From Vitis vinifera (Eukaryota > Streptophyta > Magnoliopsida > Vitales > Vitaceae): DNA of 64,000 nt. The stretch covers positions 22,581,001 through 22,645,000 of the forward strand of contig NC_081820.1 of the NCBI RefSeq assembly GCF_030704535.1. The letters are read 5' to 3'. A program made the translations under genes and the position numbers. Shown piece by piece: positions 47,435-59,843 of the stretch (its first letter is position 1; the number at the start of each line of letters is the position of its first letter). Below the pieces are notes generated by a model. It ran no database searches. It was not told where the DNA came from and was given only the letters and a program-made list of their open reading frames with translations.

Positions 47435-49228
47435 CTTTGGTTATATATTTACCTATTTAACAATCAAGTGCAGTTGCCACAGGCATAAGAATGGAGGTCA
47501 ATCTTTCAAGGAACTTTGTTTTTTCCATTTAGACTCAATAGGGTTGGGACTTGGGCATGGGTTGTCTCTTATCGGTCATATAATTCTAGCAGACAATCAA
47601 AGAAGGATGTGAATAATGCCAATTCTGACTTTAAATTGTGGTTATATGAAATATATCAAATTAATTTTCTCAAGATTGTCATGTATTTTTCCCTTATTTT
47701 GTTTGTAGAAAGTAATAAGAAAAAATTTATTGAAAATGGATTTTTTATTTATTTGGTTTTTCTATGATAAACACTAAAGAAAATAAATATATTTAAATTT
47801 AATTTAAAATTTATAAATTTTCAACTTATATAATCTATATATAAAAAAGTTAAAAGAAAAGATGAAATAAGGAAATTAGTTTGAAATAATGTAAAAAAAA
47901 AATTAATTTATTAGTTTTAAATTTATCTTATTAATTTTTTTCATTGTTTTGGTTTTCATATTTTCTTTTGTTTCTCGAATTTTTTGAAACCAAACATAGT
48001 CTTAGCAATTGTTATCATTTATGGTTATGTTTGATTCTCCAAAGGTACTAAAGAAAAAAAGAGAGGAAAGGTAGGAGAAAAAAAAAATTTTTTTAAATTA
48101 TTATTTTTATATATTATTTCAAAACTCATTTAACTTATTTTTTTTATTTATATAAAGATTAAATAATTTAAAAATATATATTTAATTTTAATTATGTTTT
48201 AGTTTATTTCCTATTTTTCATGTTGAAACTAAATATGAAAAACCCATTTTTTCGTAACAATTTTTTCCCTTTTTTAGTATTTTTATGGAATCAATTATAG
48301 CCCAAGTATAATTACTTCATTAAACCTCACATTTTTTATTTTGTTGATCTTTAAGCCGAAATATATGTCACATCAAATAAAATTTTAAATAAGATGATTA
48401 AAATAAAATATAAACAATTTTTATATTTTTATTTATTATTTATTTTATAGTATTTATATTCCATTTCCTTTTATAATAATTAGGTGTTGTCGAATTTCCC
48501 AATCATAATTATTTAGTTTAATTTTAGCTTGTATATCTATAGTTTGATAGAGTGATTTTGAAAGAGGTTAAAACCACATCCTAATTGATGGATCATGTTT
48601 ATTGTGACAAAATTTAAATTATCAATTAAACAAGTCAACCCAAACTCGATACGAATAAATTAAAAAATTTAAAATATGACATAATTATTAATAAAGTAAG
48701 ACACCATATAAACACGATCCACAGTATCCACATTCAAACACTAGTGATGGACTAAAATTAATCTTATCTTCATTATCCACTTCCACACATTTGGTATTAC
48801 TCATTGAAAAGGACATAAATTCTGTTAGGTGAGAATGTGATATAAAAAGAAGCAAAATATGAAGATGGAATTTTATTTCAAATTAAGAAAAAACACTACA
48901 AAATGAGTATCAAATTTCTGTGGTCCCTTATAAAGGAAGCGTGGCGAAGTGGAATCCGCAAAGGGATTTTTCTGATTCGGATACAGACTGCATACGAATT
49001 TTTTTTTTCTTTCCCCTTTTTCTGGGGTGACAGATGAGCAGCCACAGACAAACAGATAAGATTAAATGGCAATCAGCATCATTACTAAAGAAAAAATTTG
49101 ATACACTGCTGGACATTGCACTGTCCTTTTGTTTTAATAGAAGGAGAAAAAATCTTCTGTGAAGGAAGTTTTTAGTTTTTACATAGTGGGTAGGTGGGGT
49201 TTTGTGGGAATTTGCAGGGGAGAGAAGG
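47435..49228. repeat. Spacer S2 between copies 2 and 3
   Basis: Starts with the shared 3' flank (TAAGAATGGAGGTCAATCTT at 47488), continues with AT-rich, partly MITE-like DNA containing CCAAACATAG near 47990, and ends with the conserved upstream region (GGACATAAATTCTGTTAGGT near 48810). It lacks the TRIM array found in S1. No gene was seen. Confidence 0.75.
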
Positions 49229-52200
49229 ATGTGGTGGTTCAGCAGAAAGGGACCATCTGGGTTCTCAGCTTCTTCAACAGCAGAGGAAGTTACTCAAGGA
49301 ATTGATGGCACTGGTCTTACTGCCATTGTTACAGGTCATAACCCATCTGGGTTGATTTTTCTTCTTCTTCTTCTTCTTCTTCTTATTATTCTTGGAAAGA
49401 AAAGTGAGATATGGGTTTCCTTTTTCTTGAATTTTTATTGCTGTATTATCAATCTATTGTGGAGAATATGGGTTGGTTTCTGTGTTGGAAGTGGAAGTTT
49501 CAGTCTTCTGTTGGTAATTATCGGTTGTGTTCTCCTTTTTTGTTGTATGTATTTATTTGAGTTATGTTGGATTCATACTTCAAAAATGAAATGCAGATCA
49601 ATAGGAAAATTCATTTTTCATGGAATGTCCGAACACCCCCTGAAGAGAACTTTTCAATAGAGTCCCCAACTTATCATCTTGGAAGGTTGCTGAACTGCAA
49701 ATAAATTAGAATGAGAATTAATCATGTTTTGCTTGAGCATCCATCTCAAATTTTATTTTAGACTGTCTGGTGAATTCTGTTGCAAAGTTTATTGGCAGTT
49801 CTGTGTATTCTGATCAGGGCTGCTTCCGGGTTCGGGTTGCCTATTAAATTCTACATAGGAAATAACTGATACTCACTTGACTGAGTTTATATTGTTGTTG
49901 AGGTTCGGGCAATGTGGAGAAGACTCTTTTACGATCTGACCCATCACTGGTGTCTTTCATTCTTGTATAATTGCCGATTTGCTTGTCATTGAATGGACGG
50001 CTAATTTTTAATAGAAAAAGAAAAGTAAAGAGATGAGGTCCCGTGATGCTTTAGATAGTTTTCCAAAAATGGGCATTATCTCTGATAAACACTTCGAGTT
50101 GGAGGCACTCCATTTTCATCAATACAACTGAATAACCATTTTTCTCAGAAGGAAAAGGTGTTGTTTCTATTTATATTTCTTCTTCTGGTAGTTGTATCCT
50201 CCTCCCTACTTTTTCCTCAAGTGCCACATTATGAGAATTATGCATCCTTGATCAAATTGGTAGGTTGTGAAATTCTTGCCATTGGCATGAATAAATAATT
50301 CATGGAATGTGCTGAGTAGTTTGTCTTAGAAGCATTTGTGATATGTACTAACTGGCATATGCCTTTGCTCATGGATACTGTCATTACAGGAGCATCAAGT
50401 GGCATTGGCACTGAAACAACTCGTGTTCTTGCATTGCGTGGTGTCCATGTTGTTATGGGGGTCAGGAATATGTCAGCTGGTAAAGAGGTAAAAGAGGCAA
50501 TAGTTAAGGAAATCCCGACTGCTAAAGTTGATGCGATGGAGTTGGATCTAAGTTCAATGGCATCTGTAAGGAAATTTGCATCAGAGTATAATTCTTCCGG
50601 TCTTCCATTGAACATTCTAATGTAAGAAAAGAATAAGGGTGGTAACCATAGGTGCATTTAACAGTTTCTTTTACATGCCTGTTATATGTCATGTTTCATT
50701 CTCTCCCTCTCCCATTTATATGCATGAATACAACATGTGTATATGTTTAAGCCTGATTAGTACCAGGAACATAACAATGAGAGCTAAAATGTTTTGTTCA
50801 TTGTTAGAAACAATGCAGGAATTATGGCCGTCCCATACATGCTCTCCAAAGATAACATAGAAATGCAGTTTGCGACAAACCACTTAGGTATGTTACATTT
50901 ATTGTAAACAAAAAATATGCTCATAAAGCTGTGGGACTTTTTGAAAACGATGATTTTTTTTTTTCTTTTCTTTTCTTTCTTGAGATTCTAGTTTTTGAAA
51001 GGTTTAATGAGATGTTCTCAAGTAATGAAGTTAGAAAGATTAGACTCCTTTCATAGACTAGCGATCAGAGCCATAGCTTGCTTTCAAAAATTTATAATCA
51101 AGCATCCTCAACACTGCTAGTTCCGTGTAAAGTATTCAGAACTATACATAGCTTGTATTTTGTTCCTATACTTCTCATATATTTTTACGCAGGGAATTGG
51201 GTTAAGATATCATCCTTTCAAGTCAGTGTTGTGCCCCTAATATATTTTTCCTTTTCAATATGTTCTGCAGGTCATTTTCTTTTGACAAACCTGTTGTTGG
51301 ACACAATGAAGAAAACAACACGGAAAAGTAGAAAAGAGGGAAGGATAGTGAATGTCTCCTCAATGGCTCATCGGTACCCATATCGTGAAGGGATTCGCTT
51401 TGATAAGATCAATGATAAATCAGGGTAACAAACTCCACGTCAGCATAGAATTGCTTTAAATTCTACTTTTGAACTAGTGTTTTAAGGATTATTTGCATCA
51501 AACTCCAATTGATCTGATATGTTGGAAAATTGGAGAGTTGGTGACATTTAAGCAATGTTTTGAAAATTGGACCAGACCAACTAATCTGACTTTCAATCGG
51601 TTGGCTTTCTAGTCCAATGTTACCCTTTGGACCATATAGGGATTGAACCAGCTTTGAACTGTTTGAACCAGTGGTTGAATAGATGAACCACTTAAACCAA
51701 ATGGTTCTTAGTGAACCGAACAATTCAAAGGAAACAACATCGTTTTCTCTCTCAAACATGAATTCACAAAAAAGTTCTCAATCCTCACTTCCCTCCATCT
51801 GCACAAAATCAAATCCATGCTTTACTGCTGCCCGCCAACCTAGCTTACCTATTGTTACCTGTTGCTGGTCCATCATTGCTGGTAAGTAAATTGAAAAACC
51901 CTTGATACTGTCTCACCTTCGCCTTCGCCGCATCTTGCTGTCATTCACTGGCTGAACCAGCTGTTGACCATCACTGCTCCACGATCTGGTAAGGAAATAT
52001 ATAATTTTGGTACTTGATTGATCCACTGGTGTGGGGTGCTGGATCGATCTACTGGTGGTGCCAGTCTATCATCGTATCTTATCACCACTTGCTGATTGCA
52101 CCAACTATTGACTGTCAACGCATTAAGGTTTCCCAAATTGGACCACTTGAAATCCCTCTGGAAAAGGCTTGGACCCTTGGTGCGCGAGGCTTCCACTTCC

Positions 52201-55200
52201 CTTTTCATAAGCCCAAAAGGCTTAGGAAGTGACCCGCAATATAAGATACCTAAAATGTTCAACCCCTTTCTGATGTGGAATCATCCACTTTCACTTATGC
52301 ACTCCAACATACACATCCACATGCACTGTTTGAACCGGTGGTTGAACCAGTTGGCTTTCCGATCTGGTGTTACCCTTTGGACTGTTGAAGGATTGAACCA
52401 ACTTTGAACTGTTTGAGCCAGTGGTTGAACCAATGAACACTTGAACCAGACGGTTCAAAGGAAACAACGTCATTTTCTCTCTCAAACATGAATTCACAAA
52501 AATGTTCCCGATCCTCACTCCCCTCCATCGGCACAAAATCAAATCCCCATTCTTTACTGCTGTCACCAACCTAGCTCACCTACTGCCAGCTGCCGTTGGT
52601 CCATCATCACTGGTAAGTAAACTGAAAACAAAACCAAAAACCCCTTGATACTGCCTCACCTTTGCTTTCACTGCATCTTGTTGTCATCCACCGGCTGCAC
52701 CAACTACTGACCGTCACTGCTCCATGATCTGGTAAGAAAATATATAATTTTGGTACTGGATCAATCCACTGGTGCCGGGTTTTTTAGTTTTGTCTTCAGT
52801 CTATCATTGTATCTTATCACCACCTGCTGGTTGCACCAGCTGCTGACCGTCAATGCATTAAGGTTTTCTAGATTGGGCCACCTGAAATCCCAAAAGGCTT
52901 GGATTAGGCGCGTGGGACTCCCACTTCCCTCTCCAAAAGCCCAAGAGGCTTAGGAAGTGATCCACAATATAAGACACCTAAAATGTTCAATCCCTTTCCG
53001 ATGTGGAATTGTCCACTTTCACTTATGCACACTGACACACACACCCACATGCACTTTCCAACAGGTTATACCTGTGTAAAGTTTCACCTTACCTGCCCTT
53101 TGTACACCATTGACACACAGCATAATAGGTACACTGTGTATTTGTTGAATATTCTTTAATTTAGCAATTTATTATTCTTTAATTCAGTTTAACTTGCTCA
53201 TATAACAGGTATAGCAGTCTATTCGCTTATGGCCAATCAAAGCTTGCTAATGTTTTGCATGCTAATGAGCTTGCACGACGTTTTAAGGTACTCGATCTTC
53301 TCTTGGATAAGAATGAAATAGGCAATAATTTTATGGCAATAACGAATTGATGAATTGCAGTTTTTTTTCAAACAAACCACATAACATTACATGATTATCA
53401 AAACTTATTATTTGTTTTTTCTACCCTTGGATCTGTATGCCTATCTTCTCTATCAATGTTTTAAAAACCGGATCGATCATTGAATGAGAAAAGTTATCGA
53501 TTCACGGTTCGCTGGTAGGATTGGTGGTTGAACCATGGTCGGATTGGTGATGTTATAAATATATAATTTATATTTTATTAAAATTTAAAATAATTTTAAG
53601 AAATTAATTTATGTATACATATAATTTTTAACAATATTTTATTTTATTATATTTAATATGTCAAATTAAATGATAAAAGATAAATATAAATATATAATAT
53701 TTAAGTATAAAAATATATTTAAGATGAAAAGAAAATTATAATATTTAATTTTATCTTGTATTTTTTATTTTAAAATTTTAAAAACTTAATTTATATTATT
53801 TTCGTATTTATCATTAATTATTATAAAAATAAACGTATATATAAATATTTATATTTGTTTAAATGATTTATATGACAAAAATTGAAAAAGAGGACATATA
53901 AATATTTTTTATAACATTTATTAAAATGGTTGTGTAGCATAGTGGTTATGCATTCATTTTGTCAACAACAGGTACATGGTTCAAATCATTGAAATATCAC
54001 AAGCCATATATGTGATATAAATACCTTTCACATTTAATGAACAGGCAATGGCGTAGTGGGTTGGACCCTGTCCATTTAAGGTATATGCAAGTAGTGGATT
54101 GCTTAGGGAGGAGCTTTTGGGCTAACTGAATAAAAAAGCTCAACATGCTTTTGGTCAAACAATAGTTGACCGGTCCATAAGAAACCGAACAGCTGGTCCG
54201 TTTTTTAAAACACTGCTCTCTATGCAATTTTTATCTTCATTTTATTTTATTTTGAAATATTTGATTCTATATGACCATGGAATTTTTACTCAAAATCATG
54301 AGTTACTGCAGAAATTTGACATCTTTTTGGTACTTAACTGTTAATAATAATAATTCATTTGTAACTTCTAATCCAAACTGTTTATGCTTGACGCAACTTC
54401 CCCTACCGTTTGAATGATGCATGTATGATTCCTTCTGATTTAGTAATGAATAGTCACTAATGGTCTAGAGGATTTTCTTCTGGATAAGGATACGTGATCA
54501 ATCCAAATACAATAAAACCATGATAAGATAATACTCTTAGGACCAAGAGAGATTATTATTTTAGCAGAGCTATTGATTTGTCAATAAATGAATAATTTGT
54601 TAATTTATTGATAAATAAATATTTATTATTTTAAAGAGAGTAATACTTGAAGAATAGGGTTTCACGGGAATAATTTTTTTTTATTGAGATTATTCTTTTG
54701 TAGAGTTTACAGCATATACAAATCCTTCAAATTAGGAAACTAAATCACTGATTAAAAGGAAAGAATAACTCCTAACAATTACTTTCCTAAAAATACAAAG
54801 ATTGACAACTAATAGCTAATTTACAGCTTTACAAAGTTATTTCTTTCCATATCGGTTTCGGTTTTCCAACACTATTATGTTTCTACAATAATACTTGTAC
54901 ATTTATGAATTATAAATCCAAAAACAATGGATGTTGTTAAAAGTTAATATATAGAAGCCTAAGATGCTCTAAAAAAATAATTATTACACTAATTGTAGAA
55001 GATAGAAAGGATCCTAAAAGGAAAATATTCGATATCCAAACTTAATATCCTAAAAGATCACAAAAACTTAATGTGCTAGAAAATCACCAAAACTTAATGC
55101 CCTAAAAGATAAGAGGTTTCACATAAAAGATGAAGATGTTTAAGTATGTAGAAGATAAACTCTATAAGTAATCATTATAGCAGTTTTAAACTCTTAAGAC

Positions 55201-58194
55201 TCTAAATCTTTACAATTCCATATCTTGTTCCTCTATGGTGTCTCGTTTGAAAGGAGTAAAAAAATCAGTATTGACAGATGAAATGAGGAGAGCATTATGC
55301 AAGTACACAGGGGAGCATGCTTCCTCTGGTAAATATGATCTGCAACAATGGATTCAACAAAAGTTCCAAGTGTCCATCAGCCAGCTAACAATATCAAACA
55401 CTCTTAAAATGTGCAGAATATTTGTCAGGTGAGACGAAATAGCAATGTTAAGAGGCACAAGTCAGCAAAATACCTAGAGTTAGAAAAAACATTGTATGAG
55501 TGGTTTCTTCAATATCAAGAGAAAGTGAATATGACTAGAGAAATGATCCAGACCAAGGCAAAAGTGTTTTTCCAGAAAACGTATGGTTAAACAAATCTAA
55601 AATTTAGCTTCTCCAGTGGTTGGTTAGATGTTTCAAGGCAAGATATGGAATCAAATGTTATAGACGATTTGGTGAAAGTGGTTCAGTTGTTATGAAGAAC
55701 ATTGTTAATGCTTTACTAGGAATATGAGCTAAACTAGACCAATTTCATTGGAAAGATATCTACATTATGGATGAAATCAGTTGGAAGCAGCACATTCGCT
55801 AGTTACAAAGCAATTGGAAGGACGCAAGAAGGATAAGGAGAGAATTACTATTGTTGTTTGTTGCAATGGAGATGGTTCCGACAAAGTACCTCTATGGGTT
55901 ATTGATATGTATGCTAATCCTAGATGCTTTAAAATGTGAACATGAGCAATCTTAGTTGCCACTATTGGGCAAACAAAAGAGGGTGGATGACTGGTTTACT
56001 TTTTCAAGAATTTGTTGGTTGGTTTGACAAGAGAATGAATGGTAGAAAGGTTTAACTTATAGTGGACAATTGCCTAGCCCATCCAAAGGTTATTGCAGGC
56101 TTGAGAAATGTAGAACTGCTTTTCTTGCCTCCTAGTACAACATCAAAGATTCAACCATGTGATGCTGGGATTATACAAGCACTAAAAATTCGTTATCAAA
56201 GTCATTTTTATTCTAGCATCTTGAAGGGCTATGAGTTAGGAGCAACAAATCCTTAAAAGATCAATATATTGAATGCTATCAACTTTGTTAATGTGGCTTG
56301 GAACTTTAATGTGAAGACAACAACAATATATTGATCCTGAAAAGATCAATATATTGAATTCTATCAACTTTGTTAATGTGGCTTGGAACTTTGATGTGAA
56401 GACAACAACAATTTCAAATTGTTTTCGGCATTGTAGGATTTGATCAAATGAACATATGGCTTCTGAAGCACAAGTTAGTGAAGATGAACTTTTGCATACA
56501 AACAGCAGAATGAATTCATGTATATTTTATGAAAAACATGAGCGGGAAAGGTGGTTCCACTTCTACCTTCCCCTCATGGTTTTACTTTTGTATTGCTCTT
56601 ATCTTATCTGTCATATAGACATCTTGTTCTATTGGAACTCAGCCATTCTGCTTCCAAACAGGCTTTCTGGCCTCTATCCAGTAAAAATATTTTTCTTATC
56701 AGGTTCTTCTTTGGACCCAACTGTAAATGTTTCTGAGTGGTTTTAATTAAAATTTTTGACCCACTGTATTGTACCTTCGCTTTTTTCTGTAATTTGACAT
56801 AATTTTAACTTCATGAATGGAAGTAACTCCCCACGATTCTCTTCTAAGGAGTATGATCATGCCATTGTTCTTGGATATGTATTTGTTTGTTGTCAACCTA
56901 TCAAAAAATATTTGTTTGTTGTCATCACTCTCTAATCTCTATACTTTGGTACTGATGTCATATTAAGTTGAACCTGCCATCACAGTAGTGGTTGTTTCTC
57001 TGAATAGGAAGATGGGGTGGACATAACTGCTAATTCGCTTCACCCAGGAGCAATTGTCACCAATCTTTTCCGTTGTAGCAGCATTGTTTCTGGTAACCAC
57101 TTTGCTTCGAACCTTAGAATGCTCCACTTTTTAGAAAAACTATTTCATGCACATTCCTTGCTCTTCATATAACTTGGCATTTTCACTGGTGCCTCCAATT
57201 TTTTATGTTTTGACATATGCTTCTATGATTTTGAATTTGGAAGAACTGCAGCCTAACTGTTTAAGTAGTTCTGGGCCTGAAGATGCTGATCATTGCGAAT
57301 ATTTCTCTTGAAATTCCATGGAATACCATAATCGCGAGGATGCCCTTCATTTTCTTCTTCTTAAAAGAGTCTTTTGGACATCTGTTGCTGAAGTAACTTG
57401 ATTTTTGTTTCAATTGAAAGGGCACATAATCTCTTATATCTTTAACCATGTTTGATTTGTTCCAACATTTACCCTCTTGAGAACTTATATACTTCCGACA
57501 TCTTATAGAAAATCTATGATTGTCTGGATCCTAATAGCCATAAGGAAATTTTTGTACTCATCATGGTTGTCTGTATGCAGCATTGGCTGTAACTTCAATC
57601 TTCACATCTCATAAACATTTCCTATTATTTCATGTATTTGATACAACTCCACTGGATCTTATAGCCTTTGGTTTTTTCTTGTGGTTTGACACAGGACTGG
57701 TTAATACGGTTGGCAAACTTGTGCTTAAAAATGTTCAGCAGGTAGGCTGTTTTCCCAGCATACTTCTACATAATAAACCAAGATGCATTTGTCTCATGCA
57801 TAAAGTACCAAGAAACATAAATCCCAATAAACATTTACTTTCCATGGTGGGAAGGAAAAGTATATTTCAAGACATTGCTTTGATGAACTCCCACCATTTT
57901 CATGTCTCATACAAGAAGATCGATACATTCTTGAATACCATGTATTTACATTTGAGGATCTCGTCTCATCATACGAAACATGCAAAACTCCATTGTAAAA
58001 ACTTGAGCTTCTAATTTATTGGATTTTTTTGACAGGGAGCTGCAACAACATGCTATGTGGCATTGCATCCACAGGTGAAGGGGGTGAGCGGCCAATATTT
58101 TTCTGACTGTAACATAGCCAAACCCAGCTCACAGGCCAAAGACCCTGAATTGGCGAAGAAGCTCTGGGAATTCAGCATGAATTTGGTTAAATGA
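49229..58194 (+). CDS. TIC32-like short-chain dehydrogenase, copy 3 (313 aa)
   Basis: Exons 49229-49334, 50390-50621, 50808-50887, 51271-51424, 53209-53287, 57008-57092, 57695-57741 and 58036-58194 give an open 313-residue frame. Landmarks: TGASSGIG at residues 35-42, NNAG 114-117, VSS 168-170, catalytic Y198 and K202 in YGQSK. Phase pattern and exon lengths match copy 2 except for one codon in exon 3 and the last few C-terminal residues (NLVK). As a TIC32-like SDR it probably binds NADPH; chloroplast-envelope location is inferred from the family, as no transit peptide is needed in TIC32. The gene spans 9 kb because introns 4 and 5 carry repetitive, hAT and pogo insertions; intron 5 alone is 3.7 kb. 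It appears the best-preserved copy. Confidence 0.92.
49361..49384. repeat. (CTT)n microsatellite
   Basis: About eight CTT units in intron 1 of dehydrogenase copy 3; the other copies have shorter or different sequence at this point, so it is a copy-specific expansion. Confidence 0.85.
51553..53062. mobile_element. Repetitive insertion in intron 4 of copy 3, internally doubled
   Basis: Starts CAATGTTTTGAAAATTGGAC after CATTTAAG, as in copy 2. Two units with a period of about 728 bases follow: TTCAAAGGAAACAAC occurs at 51724 and 52454, and GGCTTAGGAAGTGA near 52219 and 52947. Each unit has GAACCAGTGGTTGAACC-type motifs and ends with CACTTTCACTTATGCAC. The reverse complement of the unit end contains CCACATCGGAAAGG, loosely like the starts of small LTR elements, but no primer site was found. 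Confidence 0.7.
53454..54215. mobile_element. Non-autonomous hAT-type element, 762 bp
   Basis: Ends are CAATGTTTTAAAAACCGGA and, in reverse complement, CAGTGTTTTAAAAAACGGAC, matching the CARTG start of hAT inverted repeats. Flanks TTCTCTAT (53446-53453) and CTCTCTAT (54216-54223) are an eight-base target duplication with one mismatch, the hAT length. The equivalent site in copy 2 (near 45435) is empty. The interior is AT-rich with no transposase, but holds tRNA-like A and B boxes near 53936 and 53978. Confidence 0.85.
54510..56850 (+). mobile_element. pogo/Tigger-like DNA transposon remnant in copy 3
   Basis: It begins CAATAAAACCATGATAAGAT after TA. At 55235-55432 an open frame resembles the CENP-B-type helix-turn-helix N-terminus ([24 protein letters not shown]). 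Around 56060-56260 the DDE region follows ([22 protein letters not shown]), where plant Tigger-like transposases have a catalytic Asp. Stops and shifts between them, including a TAA near 56052, mean it is dead. A block of about 75 bases near 56255-56410 is tandemly duplicated. The right end is not sharply defined. Confidence 0.8.
54685..54871 (-). mobile_element. Possible solo LTR inside the pogo-like element
   Basis: The segment runs from TGAGATTATTC to GGTTTTCCAACA, so its reverse complement starts TGTTGGAAAACC and ends in CA as Copia-type LTRs do. It interrupts the pogo-like element between its left end and the transposase frame. No target duplication could be confirmed. Confidence 0.4.
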
Positions 58195-59630
58195 TGTACC
58201 TATAATTCATCATGACCCAAAAAACAATTTGTCTTCTGTAATTTTTCAACAATATTTAAAGTAATTTTAATGCTGGAGGTTTTTAGGCTTTCATATCTGA
58301 TGTCATTTATTTTTACTTCTTTCTGGTGGTGGGGGTGTTGCTAACAAGCAGCTAAATCATATCCCAGAATACAAAATGACCCTGGTCCTAAGCCCACAAG
58401 GACAACCCCCACCTAGGCCTAAATTGACAATTTGGATTTTGGCCTAAGTGGGGAGTACAAAGCCCATAATCCAAACAACTGGGCTAGGAATTGGACTTCC
58501 AAATTCAGGCCCAGCCTTTTTACTTGGATTAGAGCCTCCCTTTCCATTAGATACAGATGAAAAAAAATGAAACCTTCATAGAAACTAGTAGGACCATAAA
58601 GCAAAGAGACTTTATGATATGGAAATTGGTGATTGGATTTGAATTCCACTTTTTAACAATACCTAGAATAATAGTTTATTGAAGAGATAAGTCACTTTGG
58701 GGTGATTAAGTAACACTTGCGGGCTATTTGGTACGTGGGAACGAGGAATGTGAATGGACGTTTTATTTTTATTTTTATTTATTGTGATATGGAAATGAAT
58801 TTGGTGATTCCATGTTTAGTATTTGGGTGAACTTAAGAATTCAAGGTTGGAATGATTATTTATTTTCGTTCTAATGTTTGATAACAATATGAATGAAAAT
58901 GAAAAAGAAACAAATTAATAATAATACTCTTACAAAAATTTTAAATAATTTTTTATTTTTATTTTAAAAGATAAATTTTGATAGTTTTTTTTTTTTTTTT
59001 TTACTAAATGATAAGACTAAAAAAAAAATAATAGATATACTCAATAAATAAAAAAAATCAACCATAAAAAATCATATAATCCTAATATGCAAATATTCAA
59101 TTATTCTTTTTTTATATTAAAAATTGAATAATTTGTCATGCCTAAGAAGCTATAAAATTTTATTTTACTAAAAAAAGAGAAGAAATATATTTATTATCAT
59201 ATTTAAATCCTTAAAGCTACCAAAAATTATTTTCCTATTTCTAAAAAAAGAAATAAAAATTTCAGACTTCATTATAATTTTCAAGAAGAATGATATTCAA
59301 TCGATAAAAAAATAATTTTAAATTATTTTATATTATTTTTGAGGATAAATGAATCAAAATATCATCTATTTGTAAGTAATATTTAATTTCTACTAAAATT
59401 ATTTTTTATTTTATTTTTACCTTCATAAAAATTATCAAAATATTAGAATAAAAGAGGAAATAAATGAGATGTCCATACCAAACAACTCTTTTAGATTTTT
59501 AAAAATGATTTTCAAATAAATAAAAAGAATAAAGTTATTATCTATACCATTGCTCACCTATTATAACCAATCAAATCTTCTTTAAAATGTTACATAATAA
59601 TTCCAAAAGTTCTATATATTAATTTGTTAT

Positions 59631-59661
<31 letters not shown>

Positions 59662-59843
59662 AAAAAAAAATTAAAATAAAAAATTATACTAAACATAACT
59701 TACAAAAATATCAAAAATATTTGTTGAATAAAAAAATAGGTCTTGGCAAATGAAAGTGCTATATCCTGGGGTAGTCAACTTCCTTTTGAAAACTGGCATT
59801 TGGGTTCTGTTATGGCTTATGAGAACTGGTTGTAAATAGAAAG
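58195..59843. other. Intergenic DNA between copies 3 and 4
   Basis: The 3' flank of copy 3 differs from the S0-S2 spacers, so the repeat unit ends here. From 58720 the DNA is very AT-rich, with MITE-like debris (AACGAGGAATGTGAATGG near 58740; CCATACCAAACAACTC near 59473) and a (TA)n run at 59632-59657. No gene was seen. Confidence 0.6.

Noticed and set aside
50238-50657. 139-codon minus-strand frame over exon 2 of copy 3
   Set aside because: It mirrors the conserved dehydrogenase exon and appears in antisense of each paralogue for that reason.
53936-53987. A functional tRNA gene
   Set aside because: A and B boxes are present, but no cloverleaf with acceptor stem pairing can be drawn; treated as tRNA-like sequence within the hAT element.
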